A stretch of 64,000 nucleotides of DNA from Haploplasma axanthum (GCF_900660745.1 NZ_LR215048.1:62001-126000); one strand, 5' to 3'; shown: positions 36,547 to 46,119, counted from the stretch's first letter. The notes: generated by a model from the letters alone, not told the origin. Translations and numbers: made by a program.

Positions 36547-37678
36547 GACTTAATTCCTCCTTTTTAATTACTTTTTCTTTTTTCTTTTTTTCAATCCGTT
36601 TCATCAAATACGCTCCAATAAAACTAGATATTGCTATCATGTATATTATTACTGCAACAATAATATTTGTTATTTCTTTATCAAAACCTGCAAATTGCAT
36701 ATTTAATGCCCCTTGTTTAATAAATGCAATAAATATTCCACTAAATATTGTTCCAATCGGACTGCTTTGTGCAATTAATGCAACGGATATTCCCTCAAAT
36801 CCAATCGGGTTAACATCTGCATATGGTCTAAAATAATCCGGATTTTGTGGTAGATAATTAAGTGCCGCTGCAGCTCCAGCAATTGCTCCTGAAATTGCCA
36901 TTGCAAGAATTATATTCTTTTTAACATTTATTCCCGCATATTTACTTCCATCAACTGAATTCCCAACAGCAACCAATTCATAACCTACTGTTGTCTTTCT
37001 TAAAACAATTGATGATATTACAGCAAGTCCAATAGCAATCAATATTCCCATATCGATATATGAACCTGGAAAAATAACATTTAATCCTAATCTTGGAACA
37101 TTTGCTGTTGGATAAATCGTATTTATTGCTGTTATACCTGAATCATATACCTTTGGATTATACACTAGCATAACGCACAGGTATACGGCAATGTAATTCA
37201 TCATAATTGTTGTTATAACTTCATTTACATTGAATTTAGCTTTTAGAATTCCTGGAATAACTCCCCATAGTCCTCCTGCGATTATTGCTGCTATAAATGC
37301 AATAATAAAATGCAGTACAATTGGTGCTTTAATTATATTTGCAACATATAATGCCGCAATTCCACCAACCATAAATTGTCCTGAGGCACCAATATTGAAA
37401 AGCCCTGTTTTAAATCCAAACCCTACTGCTAAACCAATAACAATTAGCGGTGTAGCTCTAAAGAGTACATTTCCAAATGCTCTTGGAGTCCTAAATCCTG
37501 ATGTCAACAACAATGAAAGACCTCTAAAAGCACTAGCAGGTTTAATAATTAACATAATAATAAAACCAATAAGAATCCCTGTAACAATTGACATTAAAAC
37601 AAATAAAAACTTTTTATTTAAAACAGCTTTTTTAGTTTTCAAGATAAAATCATTTATTTTTTTATCATTTTTTTCCAT
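36539..37678 (-). CDS. nupP: BMP-family (nucleoside) ABC transporter permease 1
   Basis: Partner permease, 379 residues, with a basic cytosolic N-terminus (KKINDFILKTKKAVLNKK) and about ten hydrophobic helices. GFKTGLFNIGASGQFMVGG and GNSVDGSKYAGINVKK match the family. It ends with a lysine-rich cytosolic tail (KRIEKKKKEKVIKKEE). It overlaps the ATPase gene by 14 bases. The substrate is probably nucleosides, judged from the BMP lipoprotein in the operon. Confidence 0.9.
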   Translation of the reverse strand: MEKNDKKINDFILKTKKAVLNKKFLFVLMSIVTGILIGFIIMLIIKPASAFRGLSLLLTSGFRTPRAFGNVLFRATPLIVIGLAVGFGFKTGLFNIGASGQFMVGGIAALYVANIIKAPIVLHFIIAFIAAIIAGGLWGVIPGILKAKFNVNEVITTIMMNYIAVYLCVMLVYNPKVYDSGITAINTIYPTANVPRLGLNVIFPGSYIDMGILIAIGLAVISSIVLRKTTVGYELVAVGNSVDGSKYAGINVKKNIILAMAISGAIAGAAAALNYLPQNPDYFRPYADVNPIGFEGISVALIAQSSPIGTIFSGIFIAFIKQGALNMQFAGFDKEITNIIVAVIIYMIAISSFIGAYLMKRIEKKKKEKVIKKEELSHE

Positions 37679-39209
37679 TTGATTTTACCTCCTTCTTTGT
37701 TCCTAACATATAGCGTCCAACTTCTTCTTTATTAACTTTTTTAGGATTAAGTTCCGCTTGTATCTTTCCATCATAAATAACTAAAATTCTATCAGCAATG
37801 TTCATAACTTCATCAAGTTCTAAAGAAATAACTAGAATAGCTTTTCCATTATCACGCTCTTCAATCAATTTACTATGCACATATTCCATAGCACCAACAT
37901 CTAATCCTCTCGTTGGTTGTGAGGCAATTAAAAAGTCATGTTCTTTGCTTGTTTCTCTCGCAATAATCACTTTTTGTTGATTTCCACCTGACATTGATCT
38001 AACTATTGTCTTCTCGCCCATACTTGACCTAATATCAAAATCATTAAGTAATTTTTTTGCGTAATTTGTTATATTATCGAAATTTAAGAAACCTTTATTT
38101 TGATATATATCTTTATAAAAACTATTTGATACCATATTAAGTTCCATACTATAGTCTAGAATTAATCCATGTTTTTGTCTATCTTCTGGTATATGGGACA
38201 TACCGGCATCATTTCTTTTTCTTATACTATATTTAGTAATATCAGTATCATTTAAATAAATTTTTGAACCCTGATCATGTACTTCAAGTAATCCTGAAAT
38301 TAGTTGTACTAATTCCGTTTGTCCATTTCCTTCAATACCAGCAATACAAACAATTTCTCCTGACCTAACTTCAAAATTAATATCTGTTAAAATATTTTTT
38401 GTTTTATCTCTATTAGTTAAATTAAGATTTGAAACTTTTAAAACTACGTCTTTTGGTTTTGAAACACTTTTCTTAACTTCAAAATTAACTTCTCTACCTA
38501 CCATCATTTCAGCTAACTTTTCAACCGACGCTTTTTTAACATCAACGGTTCCTATATATTTTCCTTTACGCAAAATAGTACAATTGTCTGCAATATCCTT
38601 AATCTCATTAAGTTTATGTGTAATTATTATTATAGATTTGCCTTCTTTTGCAAATTCTCTAATAATATCAAATAACCCCTCAATCTCTTGTGGTGTTAAA
38701 ACTGCTGTTGGTTCATCAAAAATAAGAATATCAGCATCTCTATAGAGCATTTTTAAAATCTCAACACGTTGTTGCATTCCAACACTAATATCTTTAATAT
38801 ATGCATCAAGTGATACATTTAATTTATATTTATTGGATAATTCTTCAATTTTTTTTCTTGAACTTTCATATTCTAAAAATCCCTTTTTAGTAACTTCTTG
38901 TCCTAATATAATATTTTCTAAAACAGTAAAAACATCAATTAGTTTAAAATGCTGATGAACCATCCCGATTCTATAATCATTAGCAACGTTTGGATTTGTT
39001 ATAGAAACTTCTTCGTTATTAATCTTTATAACACCTGAATCACTTTTGTATAATCCAAAAAGGATCGACATTAAAGTCGATTTACCTGCACCATTTTCAC
39101 CTAAAATTGCATGAACTTCGCCTTTTTTAACTCTAAAACTAATATCATCATTTGCAACTAAAGTACCAAATGTTTTAGTTATATTTAACATTTCTATTGC
39201 ATAAGACAT
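37665..39209 (-). CDS. nupO: BMP-family (nucleoside) ABC transporter ATPase, two nucleotide-binding domains
   Basis: Tandem ATPase of about 514 residues. The first domain has Walker A GENGAGKST, signature SVGMQQR and Walker B ILIFDEPT. The second has a degenerate Walker A (GIEGNGQTE) with signature MSGGNQQK, as in RbsA/YufO proteins. The frame opens 12 codons upstream, but the ATG at 39209, nine bases after GGAGG, begins the conserved domain directly (MSYAIEMLNITKTFG). A hairpin separates it from the binding-protein gene and probably lowers its expression relative to that gene. Confidence 0.93.
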   Translation of the reverse strand: MSYAIEMLNITKTFGTLVANDDISFRVKKGEVHAILGENGAGKSTLMSILFGLYKSDSGVIKINNEEVSITNPNVANDYRIGMVHQHFKLIDVFTVLENIILGQEVTKKGFLEYESSRKKIEELSNKYKLNVSLDAYIKDISVGMQQRVEILKMLYRDADILIFDEPTAVLTPQEIEGLFDIIREFAKEGKSIIIITHKLNEIKDIADNCTILRKGKYIGTVDVKKASVEKLAEMMVGREVNFEVKKSVSKPKDVVLKVSNLNLTNRDKTKNILTDINFEVRSGEIVCIAGIEGNGQTELVQLISGLLEVHDQGSKIYLNDTDITKYSIRKRNDAGMSHIPEDRQKHGLILDYSMELNMVSNSFYKDIYQNKGFLNFDNITNYAKKLLNDFDIRSSMGEKTIVRSMSGGNQQKVIIARETSKEHDFLIASQPTRGLDVGAMEYVHSKLIEERDNGKAILVISLELDEVMNIADRILVIYDGKIQAELNPKKVNKEEVGRYMLGTKKEVKSNGKK

Positions 39210-39232
39210 TCTAACACCTCCATTTATTAAAT

Positions 39233-39259
39233 AAGGGAGATGCAACTTACATCTCCCTT
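39233..39259 (-). terminator. Intercistronic hairpin between the binding protein and ATPase genes
   Basis: AAGGGAGATG and CATCTCCCTT pair perfectly around a seven-base loop. The following bases (ATTTAATAAAT) are AT-rich, but there is no clean T-run, so partial termination or transcript stabilisation is likely, as is common after solute-binding protein genes. Confidence 0.65.
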
Positions 39260-39276
39260 GTGTTTATTAAAAAGTT

Positions 39277-40380
39277 CTATTTCGTTTCTGTTTTATCAAC
39301 AAGGGCAGAAACACTTGGGTTTCCTGCTTTTTCATTTAAGAAAGTAGCAAGTTGTGCTTTTGTGCTTGGAACAACTATCGTTTTATTTTTTAAACTATCA
39401 AAAATAGTGTTATATTGACTAGTTGTAAATGTAGTCCATTTAAATGATGTTCCAAGTGGTAATCCAACAGCATCTTCAGCAGCACCTTTAGTAATTGTAG
39501 TTCCACCTTTCCATGCATCATCAACTATTAATTCTGTTAATACTTGATCAACAGCATTTCCTAATTGCTTCATTGCTGATGAAATTACAGTATTTGATTG
39601 AGATGATTGATCAACGTCAACACCAATTACTTTTTTACTTCTATTTTCTGCTGCTTTCATAACAGCATTTCCTGCTCCACCTGCTGAGGCAAAAATTATA
39701 TCAGTATCACTTGCATACCATGATTCAGCCTTAGTAGTATGTTCTGGTTTATTATCAAAATCTCCAAGATATTCATATCTATTTGCAGGGAAAGTTATCG
39801 TTTTTTCAAGTTCATTTGCAGCATAATATGCTCCAGCAACATATCCAATACCAAACTTTTGTACAGCTGGAACTTCCATCCCACCCATAAATCCTAATTT
39901 AGTAAATCCATCTGCAACTGCTGCATATCCTGCTAAAAAGCCTGATTGCTCTTCTTGAAATAAAATATTAACTGTATTTTTCTTTGTTTCATACACAGAA
40001 TAATCATCATTATGTGGTTCACCATCAATTAATATAAAGTAAACATCTGGATAAGTTTTTTGTGCCTCAAAAATTGCTGTTTCAAATAAATAACCCGGTG
40101 TTACAATAACATTAGCGCCATTTCCAACAGCTAAATCAATTGCTTGAAGATATTCAGCTTTTGTTCCGGCAGTCGGACGATAATACTCACTTTTAACATT
40201 ATCATGCTTTTTAGTAAATGCTTCAACACCTTCCCATGTGCCTTGATTAAATGACTTGTCAGTTATTGTCCCAACATCAGTTATCATCAAAATATTCCAT
40301 TCACTCTTCTTATTATCACTACATGATACTAAAAATAATCCTAACAAAAAAACAGATACTACAGTTAGTACTTTCTTCAT
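39277..40380 (-). CDS. nupN: BMP-family (BmpA/PnrA) nucleoside-binding lipoprotein
   Basis: Surface lipoprotein that captures nucleosides for the ABC importer. Signal peptide and lipobox LVSC put the lipid on cysteine 20. Family motifs are DVGTITDKSFNQGTWEG near the start, GANVIVTPGYLFETA, and the central GFMGGMEVPAVQKFGIGY. The frame starts upstream at 40416, but the ATG at 40380 has AGGAGG and a normal signal, giving 367 residues. It leads the operon from its own strong promoter. Confidence 0.93.
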   Translation of the reverse strand: MKKVLTVVSVFLLGLFLVSCSDNKKSEWNILMITDVGTITDKSFNQGTWEGVEAFTKKHDNVKSEYYRPTAGTKAEYLQAIDLAVGNGANVIVTPGYLFETAIFEAQKTYPDVYFILIDGEPHNDDYSVYETKKNTVNILFQEEQSGFLAGYAAVADGFTKLGFMGGMEVPAVQKFGIGYVAGAYYAANELEKTITFPANRYEYLGDFDNKPEHTTKAESWYASDTDIIFASAGGAGNAVMKAAENRSKKVIGVDVDQSSQSNTVISSAMKQLGNAVDQVLTELIVDDAWKGGTTITKGAAEDAVGLPLGTSFKWTTFTTSQYNTIFDSLKNKTIVVPSTKAQLATFLNEKAGNPSVSALVDKTETK

Positions 40381-40422
40381 TTTCTTTCCTCCTAGTTTTT
40401 TGGGGTCACGGCCCACACGCTT

Positions 40423-40451
40423 AGTATATAAAATTTTACAACGATTTTCAA
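40423..40451 (-). promoter_or_regulatory. Promoter of the BMP-family ABC operon, with 5' UTR hairpin
   Basis: TTGAAA (40446-40451) and TATACT (40423-40428) are separated by 17 bases on the minus strand. The short leader then has GTGGGCCGTGACCCC, a GGG/CCC hairpin close to the ribosome-binding site. It is too small for a purine riboswitch, and no aptamer consensus was recognised. Confidence 0.65.
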
Positions 40452-40482
40452 GCGACTTACAATGTTTTTACAATTGATTAGT

Positions 40483-40512
40483 AAATAATAAAGCACCTAA
40501 CTAAGGTGCTTT
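40483..40512 (-). terminator. Terminator after RNase M5 gene
   Basis: AAAGCACC and GGTGCTTT pair at the end of rnmV on the minus strand, overlapping its stop, followed by ATTATTTACT. The stem is strong but the T-run is poor. Confidence 0.65.
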
Positions 40513-41030
40513 ACTATATCTTCTTTACTTATACTAAAATTTATTAATCGATTATATAGTGTTTTTCCATTAACATGACCAATATTAAGTTTCTTACTAA
40601 TATCATCTCTTAATAATTTACTATTTTTTTTACCTAGTAAACCAACTTCATACAAAAAAGACATTGTAATATCACTATCATTATTTTTGGTTTCTTGAAT
40701 GATATTTTTAAATACTTCTTTTATATCATCATCACTTAAATGCTCTAAACCAATCTTCTTCTTATTTTTACTATATGATATTTCTCTCTCTAAAAAAACA
40801 TGGCTTACAATACCGAGTTTACTACTAATTGTCTTTCTTATCTTTTCACCTGGATAATCAGGATCCATACATAGAATAATATCATATGTATCTTTCTTTT
40901 CAATCAACATATCAATAATCTTATCATCAATTGCTGAACCACCAACACTTACAACATTTATAAAGGGGAAAACTTGTTTCAATCTTGTAACATCATTTTT
41001 CCCTTCTACTACATATATCTGTTTTTTCAT
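40497..41030 (-). CDS. rnmV: Ribonuclease M5
   Basis: Toprim nuclease that matures 5S rRNA. The N-terminal VVEGKNDVTRL holds the catalytic glutamate, DPDYPGEKIRKTI the toprim aspartates, and KKIGLEHLSDDDI is typical of this family rather than primases. The length of 177 is normal. In most Bacillota rnmV precedes ksgA; here it is coupled by a four-base overlap to an HD-phosphohydrolase gene. Confidence 0.92.
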   Translation of the reverse strand: MKKQIYVVEGKNDVTRLKQVFPFINVVSVGGSAIDDKIIDMLIEKKDTYDIILCMDPDYPGEKIRKTISSKLGIVSHVFLEREISYSKNKKKIGLEHLSDDDIKEVFKNIIQETKNNDSDITMSFLYEVGLLGKKNSKLLRDDISKKLNIGHVNGKTLYNRLINFSISKEDIVKHLS

Positions 41031-42232
41031 TTCTTACGATAAAAAAACTTAAGATCTAATTTAGATCCACTTTGAGATAAACTTTCAATCATTTTAGATT
41101 CTTCAAAAAGAGTTTTAACACTTCCATCTTCTAATAAGATATAAATTTTATCTCCTAGTTTTGTTGCTTCATCTTTATATGTTGATTGGTATACTGTTCT
41201 TGATTCTGTAAAATAGCGTCTTTCGGTATCAGACATGTTATTTTTAATTTCACTGATTTTTTCTTCATTTTTAGAGTTAACATCTAAATATCCCCAGATA
41301 TTTCGATTTAAAAAGTCACTTGATAAAGTTTTTAATATTTCATCTTTAGCATTCAAAAAACTTGCTAGTAAACCATTAATGTAAAAATCATCAATTAAAA
41401 CATAATAATCTAAGTTATTAGGATTATTAATGACTTCTTTGAGTGCTGAAACATCAGCTTTAAACTTATATCCTTCTTCTAATAAATCTTTAATTCGTAA
41501 ATAAGTTTTTTCTAAGATTACTTCATATGCTCTTGAAACGTTATGATAATAAACTTGCCAGTACATATGATATCTACTTATTAAATAGTTTTCAATTGCA
41601 TGAATACCACTAACTTTAAAAACAACTTGTCCATTCTTAATTCTCATAACTCTAATCAATCTGTCAATATCAATATTTCCATATGCGGTACCTGTAAAAT
41701 AAGCATCACGAAGTAAATAATCTAATCTATCAACATCTAGTTGGCTAGATATTAATTGCTCAAGTAAAGGAAATTTTCCTTGTTTTAAAATTATACTTGC
41801 AATATCTAAAGCAAAATCTGCATCAACTTTATTTAAAACATTTCTTAACTCTTTATTTTCAACAATTATTCTTGCTCCAATCTTTTCATGATCAACACCA
41901 AAAATATCTTCGAATGCATGTGAATAAGGACCATGTCCTACATCATGAAGTAATGCAGCACTTAAAAATAAAAGTTTTTCTCTTTCAGTTAATGTATTTC
42001 GTAAATCAGGTACTTCTAAAAATCTATTCGCATTATGATAAACACCTAAAGAATGTGAAAATCTTGAGTGTTCTGCTCCATGATATACCATTGAAACACC
42101 AGATAATTGTCTAATTCTCCTAAGTCTTTGAAAAACCTGTGTATCGATAATTTCAGTAATTATTTCATAACTAACTGTAATATAACCATGAATAGGATCT
42201 CTAAAAACCTGTTCTCTTTCTTTTTTAATCAT
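41027..42232 (-). CDS. HD-domain phosphohydrolase (YwfO/dGTPase-like)
   Basis: A 401-residue protein of the dGTPase-like HD superfamily. The N-terminal RDPIHGYI, RLRRIRQLSG and HSRFSHSLGVYH provide the first metal histidine. LLHDVGHGPYSHAFE is the HD motif with an extra histidine, and QLDVDRLDYLLRDA holds the final aspartate. Relatives such as YwfO hydrolyse nucleotides, with the true substrate uncertain. It starts 20 bases after the VOC gene and is coupled to rnmV. Confidence 0.9.
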   Translation of the reverse strand: MIKKEREQVFRDPIHGYITVSYEIITEIIDTQVFQRLRRIRQLSGVSMVYHGAEHSRFSHSLGVYHNANRFLEVPDLRNTLTEREKLLFLSAALLHDVGHGPYSHAFEDIFGVDHEKIGARIIVENKELRNVLNKVDADFALDIASIILKQGKFPLLEQLISSQLDVDRLDYLLRDAYFTGTAYGNIDIDRLIRVMRIKNGQVVFKVSGIHAIENYLISRYHMYWQVYYHNVSRAYEVILEKTYLRIKDLLEEGYKFKADVSALKEVINNPNNLDYYVLIDDFYINGLLASFLNAKDEILKTLSSDFLNRNIWGYLDVNSKNEEKISEIKNNMSDTERRYFTESRTVYQSTYKDEATKLGDKIYILLEDGSVKTLFEESKMIESLSQSGSKLDLKFFYRKK

Positions 42233-42252
42233 TCTATTCCTCTTTCGGAATG

Positions 42253-43092
42253 TTAAAAATAGATTTTCACTTTATTAACATCCACAATATATCTTCCATT
42301 TTCATCATTTAAAATTTCTCTTTTGCTAAAACTTATTCTCTCTAATAAAGCTTCTTCTTCATCCTTTGGAACGTTTAAATGATATCCAACTAATCCAACC
42401 ATATTATCAGCACGATTCTTCGCTGTTACACCATTCCAAGTATTTAATCCAACATGGTGATGATAACCTTTATTACTCAAAAATAAAGCACTAGTTCCGT
42501 AATATAACATTTGATTAAATCCCAATGTATCAATAAAGAAATTTCCAGCATTAATTAAACTAGTTACATGAAAATGAACATGCCCCATAACAGTATCTTC
42601 AGGCATTTCAGTCCATTTTGCATTATATGCATGTTTAATTAAATCTTCATAATCCATTGCCTCTGTTGACATTACTATTTCATCATTCTCATATTTCCAA
42701 AGAGTATCTAGTCTATCTGCATAAATTTCAATCCCATTTCCATCTGGATCAGATAGATATAATGCTTCACTCACATCATGATCAGAACCACCCACAATTT
42801 TTTGATTAATAACAATAAAATGATTAATCAGTTGTCCCAAAAATCTTCTGTCTGGGAGTAATAATGCAAAATGATATAATCCCGTTGTTCTTTCTTTAGG
42901 AAGTGCATTTTCATTGTGAATTAATATAACTAATACACGTTTTTTAGTTCCTAACTCGTAAATATTTGATTTGTTATTTAATAATGTTAATCCAAGTGAT
43001 TCTGTATAAAACTTTAATGATTTATCAATATCTTTAACCATCAAAGTTACATTATCAACATATAGATTATCAGCTGTATGATATTTAGACAT
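42253..43092 (-). CDS. VOC-family protein (CatE-like, two glyoxalase/dioxygenase modules)
   Basis: A 279-residue protein with two vicinal-oxygen-chelate modules. The first has DNVTLMVKDIDKSLKFYTESLGL and LPDRRFLGQ; the second has MGHVHFHVTSLINAGNFFIDTLGF and HHHVGLNTW. The histidines of VHFHV and HHHVG and a late glutamate or aspartate could bind metal, as in catechol-2,3-dioxygenase relatives. No aromatic-degradation genes surround it, so a broad detoxification or unknown role is more likely. Function is not assigned. Confidence 0.85.
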   Translation of the reverse strand: MSKYHTADNLYVDNVTLMVKDIDKSLKFYTESLGLTLLNNKSNIYELGTKKRVLVILIHNENALPKERTTGLYHFALLLPDRRFLGQLINHFIVINQKIVGGSDHDVSEALYLSDPDGNGIEIYADRLDTLWKYENDEIVMSTEAMDYEDLIKHAYNAKWTEMPEDTVMGHVHFHVTSLINAGNFFIDTLGFNQMLYYGTSALFLSNKGYHHHVGLNTWNGVTAKNRADNMVGLVGYHLNVPKDEEEALLERISFSKREILNDENGRYIVDVNKVKIYF

Positions 43093-43164
43093 TTTTATAG
43101 TCTCCCTTCAGTAACCTCTATTAATATTTTATCACATGTATTCCATAATCTTTAGTTTGATTAC

Positions 43165-43674
43165 TTATCTAACTAGTATTTTTTGATATGCTTGTCTTTT
43201 AGCACCACTTTTTAAATAAATTATCCCACAATAAATAAACCCTTGACTTAAAAGAAAAGCTTTCATATTATGATTATCTTCATGTGTATCTACTCTTATA
43301 TTAAAAACTTCATTCTTAATACACATTCTTTCTATCTCTTCATAAATGAATCTTCCAATACCTTTTCGCATACCCTTATTAATAACCGCAATACGATGAA
43401 TGACTCCGTAGGAGGAATTATTTAGCCACTTACCTTCATGAATATTATTATAAGTTTCTTCCTCTTGAAATGACAAAACACTAGTACCAATAACTCTACC
43501 ATTATCAGAAACAACAAATGAAATACCCTTAGCAATATCATCTTTTATTACTTCTTTATTTGGATAATTATCTTGCCACTGATCAATATTATTTATTCTT
43601 AAATATTCTTTTATTTCCTCAATTATCTCAATTATTTGATCAACATCTTCATTTCTAGTTTTTCTAACAAGCAT
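43165..43674 (-). CDS. GNAT-family N-acetyltransferase
   Basis: A 169-residue single-domain GNAT. The start MLVRKTRNEDVDQIIEII, the IHRIAV strand, the acetyl-CoA loop GMRKGIGRFIYE (Q/RxxGxG/A type) and the C-terminal FLLSQGFIYCGI match the fold. The substrate cannot be told. It stands between the VOC and pduL genes. Confidence 0.87.
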   Translation of the reverse strand: MLVRKTRNEDVDQIIEIIEEIKEYLRINNIDQWQDNYPNKEVIKDDIAKGISFVVSDNGRVIGTSVLSFQEEETYNNIHEGKWLNNSSYGVIHRIAVINKGMRKGIGRFIYEEIERMCIKNEVFNIRVDTHEDNHNMKAFLLSQGFIYCGIIYLKSGAKRQAYQKILVR

Positions 43675-43685
43675 AATACCCTCCT

Positions 43686-43713
43686 AAATAAAAAGCCTGA
43701 TTTTAATCAGACC
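43686..43713 (-). terminator. Terminator after pduL
   Basis: Minus-strand GGTCTGATT and AATCAGGCT pair around AAA and are followed by TTTTTATTT, ten bases past the pduL stop. Confidence 0.8.
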
Positions 43714-43722
43714 TTACTTTAA

Positions 43723-44292
43723 CTACTTAACTAATTCTACTGTATCTCCAGTATTTAATAAAAATGCACTACCATCATCAGTATCTAGGTGACAATCTAA
43801 TCTAAATTTATCACTAACACGACATAGTACATTACCTAGTATCCCAGGTTTTACTCCACCAACTTTAATACTAACAACATCACCATCTTTAACACCAAAT
43901 TCCTTAGCTTCTTCTAATGAGAAGTGGATATGACGATCAGCTACTATTACGCCTTCACTAATTTCAACAGTTCCTTTTGGACCAACAAGTTTAGCTGCTC
44001 CACTACCTTTAATATCTCCTGATGATCTAACTGGAGCATCAAATTTTGCTCTTCTAGCATCACTAAATGATAATTCAATTTGTGTGTTTTTTCTAACTGG
44101 TCCTAAAATTCTAACCCCTTCAATTACTTTTCCTGCTGGGCTAACTACATCAATTTTTTCTTCACTTGCGTATTGTCCTGGTTGGCTAAGTTCTTTCATA
44201 GGTGTTAACTCATGACCTTTTCCAAATAATATTTCTAAATGTTCTTGACTTAAATGAGCATGTCTTCCTGATATTCCTACTGGTATTTTCAT
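43723..44292 (-). CDS. pduL: Phosphate propanoyl/acetyltransferase PduL
   Basis: It exchanges CoA and phosphate on acyl groups, replacing Pta in many Mollicutes and microcompartment bacteria. Two PduL domains are visible, with zinc-binding histidines in VGISGRHAHLS, ADRHIHFS and LDCHLDTDD. The first ATG (44298) sits almost on top of AGGAGG; the second (44292) has seven-base spacing and is preferred, giving 189 residues. No microcompartment genes are near, so it likely serves acetyl-CoA to acetyl phosphate conversion after PflB. Confidence 0.93.
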   Translation of the reverse strand: MKIPVGISGRHAHLSQEHLEILFGKGHELTPMKELSQPGQYASEEKIDVVSPAGKVIEGVRILGPVRKNTQIELSFSDARRAKFDAPVRSSGDIKGSGAAKLVGPKGTVEISEGVIVADRHIHFSLEEAKEFGVKDGDVVSIKVGGVKPGILGNVLCRVSDKFRLDCHLDTDDGSAFLLNTGDTVELVK

Positions 44293-44402
44293 TTTCATTC
44301 CTCCTATAATTCTTAACCTATTATACTACTTTAAACCTCTATCTTCAATAAAATAGTACTTATTTTTTAATATATGTTAAAATATAGTTGGAGGTAAGAG
44401 AG

Positions 44403-44813
44403 ATGACTATTTTTGAACAAATTATAAACCGTGAAATTCCAGCTTATATTATTTATGAAGATGATTTAGTTATTAGTTTTTTAGATATCAGTCAAGTAAC
44501 TAAAGGTCATACACTTGTTGTTACTAAGAAAGTTTATAAAGATATTTTTGAAATTCCTGAAGAGACTTTAAAACATTTAATCGCTGTTACCAAACACATT
44601 TCTGAAGCAATCAACAAAGCTTTAAAACCGGAAGGTATTAACCTTTTAAACAATAATGGTGAGACTGCTGGTCAAGAAGTTATGCATTATCATATGCATA
44701 TAATTCCTAGATATCAAAAGAATGATGTTATTTTCAAATTTACGAATAATATTGATTCTACTAAAAAAGAAGAATATGAAAAAAGAGCCAACGTTATTCG
44801 CGCGGCTCTATAA
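44403..44813 (+). CDS. HIT-family hydrolase (Hint-type)
   Basis: Histidine-triad nucleotide-binding protein that hydrolyses nucleotide phosphoramidates. The triad HYHMHIIPRY is near residue 95, and ISFLDISQVTKGHTLV is the nucleotide-binding beta segment. The start at 44403 follows GGAGG and gives MTIFEQI and 136 residues, better than the frame opening at 44388. The end overlaps the convergent histidine-kinase gene by 20 bases. It is the only plus-strand gene in its area. Confidence 0.93.
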   Translation: MTIFEQIINREIPAYIIYEDDLVISFLDISQVTKGHTLVVTKKVYKDIFEIPEETLKHLIAVTKHISEAINKALKPEGINLLNNNGETAGQEVMHYHMHIIPRYQKNDVIFKFTNNIDSTKKEEYEKRANVIRAAL

Positions 44814-46119
44814 TAAAGGATACTCCTTCATTGTTATTTTCAATTGTTAATTTTAAACCAAAATTATTTATTGTTCTTTGAACGATTGTCATACCTAATC
44901 CAAATTGACCTTTATGACCTTTTTCATATGGTTTAAAAACACTATTAATAAATTCTTCACTAATTGGCTCACCATCATTTGATATGGTGAGTCTTTTGTT
45001 TTTCAAAGTTACTTTAATAGCCTTTTTAGCGTATCTTAGTGCATTTTCAATAATATTACTTACAACACTATAGTAGTTATCAATCAAACCTTTGAATGTT
45101 GATTCATCTAAATCTAATGAAAATGTAATATTGTTTTGATATTTATGATTATTAACAACAGTTTCAATAACTTCCTTCATGTTAACTTCATAGTAGTCTT
45201 CTTTACTTTTTACATACTCTAGTTTATTCCATTCTAAGAGTTGTCTAACTTTCTTATTAAGAATTTGGACTTGAATTAAAATTATATCCAAATCACTGAC
45301 ATCAGTGATTCCATCTTTAATTGCTTCAGCATATGATTGAATTACTGCAATTGGTGTTTTTATATCATGTGAAATATTTTGAAGCATTTCTTGTTTAACA
45401 CTTTCGTTTTTTAAAATTTCATCTCGCATAATATCAATTGCATAAGCAAGTTCAGCTATTTCATCACTGCCTTCAACACTAACTTTATTTTTATAGTCGC
45501 TAGAACCTAAAATACTAACTTCTTTTTCTAGCTTTTTAATTCGATCAACTGTTACACTTGACCATAAAAGAATAATTGCATTACCTAAAATAATAATTGA
45601 AACAAATCCAATACTAATAATATTACTAATTGGTTCTCTTAATGAATCAGCATATGAACCATCTGACATTGTTATTAAAACATAATACTCATCATTATCA
45701 ATAGAATCATATTTAAGATAATAATCTGTATCTTTATATCTTCTATCTTCAAAATCATTGTTACTTTGCTGCAAAGCTTCTGTATTATCTAGAAAATATT
45801 TTTTAATAATCTCTTTTGCTAAATCATCACTTGCAAAATTGCGATAATCAAAACCAATTATCTCAACAATTTCATATTGATTATCAACACGATAATACCC
45901 ATAAGCATAATTAGTTGTTAGTGGATATTTCTCTTTTGGTCCATCAATAACTTTGCTTAGCGTTTCATGATATAGTCTAAAATGCTTTTCTGCTTGATTA
46001 TTTGTAAAGTTATTAATTGTTTGTCTAAAAATAATAATAAATAAAACACTCGTTATTAATGTAATTAAAGTAAAAATAACATTGATTTGTGTAGAAAGAC
46101 TAATTCTTTTCTTTTTCAT
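44794..46119 (-). CDS. Two-component sensor histidine kinase
   Basis: Membrane sensor of 441 residues. A first transmembrane helix (about 10-30), an extracytoplasmic domain of about 130 residues, a second helix (about 166-187), a HAMP-like linker, then the H-box NISHDIKTPIAVIQSYAEA, N-box NIIENALRYA and G-boxes SNDGEP and GLGMTIVQR. It overlaps the response-regulator gene by four bases. The sensory domain has no recognisable ligand motif. The next gene is convergent. Confidence 0.93.
   Translation of the reverse strand: MKKKRISLSTQINVIFTLITLITSVLFIIIFRQTINNFTNNQAEKHFRLYHETLSKVIDGPKEKYPLTTNYAYGYYRVDNQYEIVEIIGFDYRNFASDDLAKEIIKKYFLDNTEALQQSNNDFEDRRYKDTDYYLKYDSIDNDEYYVLITMSDGSYADSLREPISNIISIGFVSIIILGNAIILLWSSVTVDRIKKLEKEVSILGSSDYKNKVSVEGSDEIAELAYAIDIMRDEILKNESVKQEMLQNISHDIKTPIAVIQSYAEAIKDGITDVSDLDIILIQVQILNKKVRQLLEWNKLEYVKSKEDYYEVNMKEVIETVVNNHKYQNNITFSLDLDESTFKGLIDNYYSVVSNIIENALRYAKKAIKVTLKNKRLTISNDGEPISEEFINSVFKPYEKGHKGQFGLGMTIVQRTINNFGLKLTIENNNEGVSFIIEPRE

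Noticed and set aside
40381-40440. Purine or guanosine riboswitch before the nucleoside ABC operon
   Set aside because: The leader is only about 35-40 bases, too short for the aptamer, and none of its conserved loops were seen.
43723-44292. A bacterial microcompartment locus because of pduL
   Set aside because: No shell proteins or aldehyde/diol enzymes occur nearby; PduL is used as the general phosphotransacylase in some Mollicutes.
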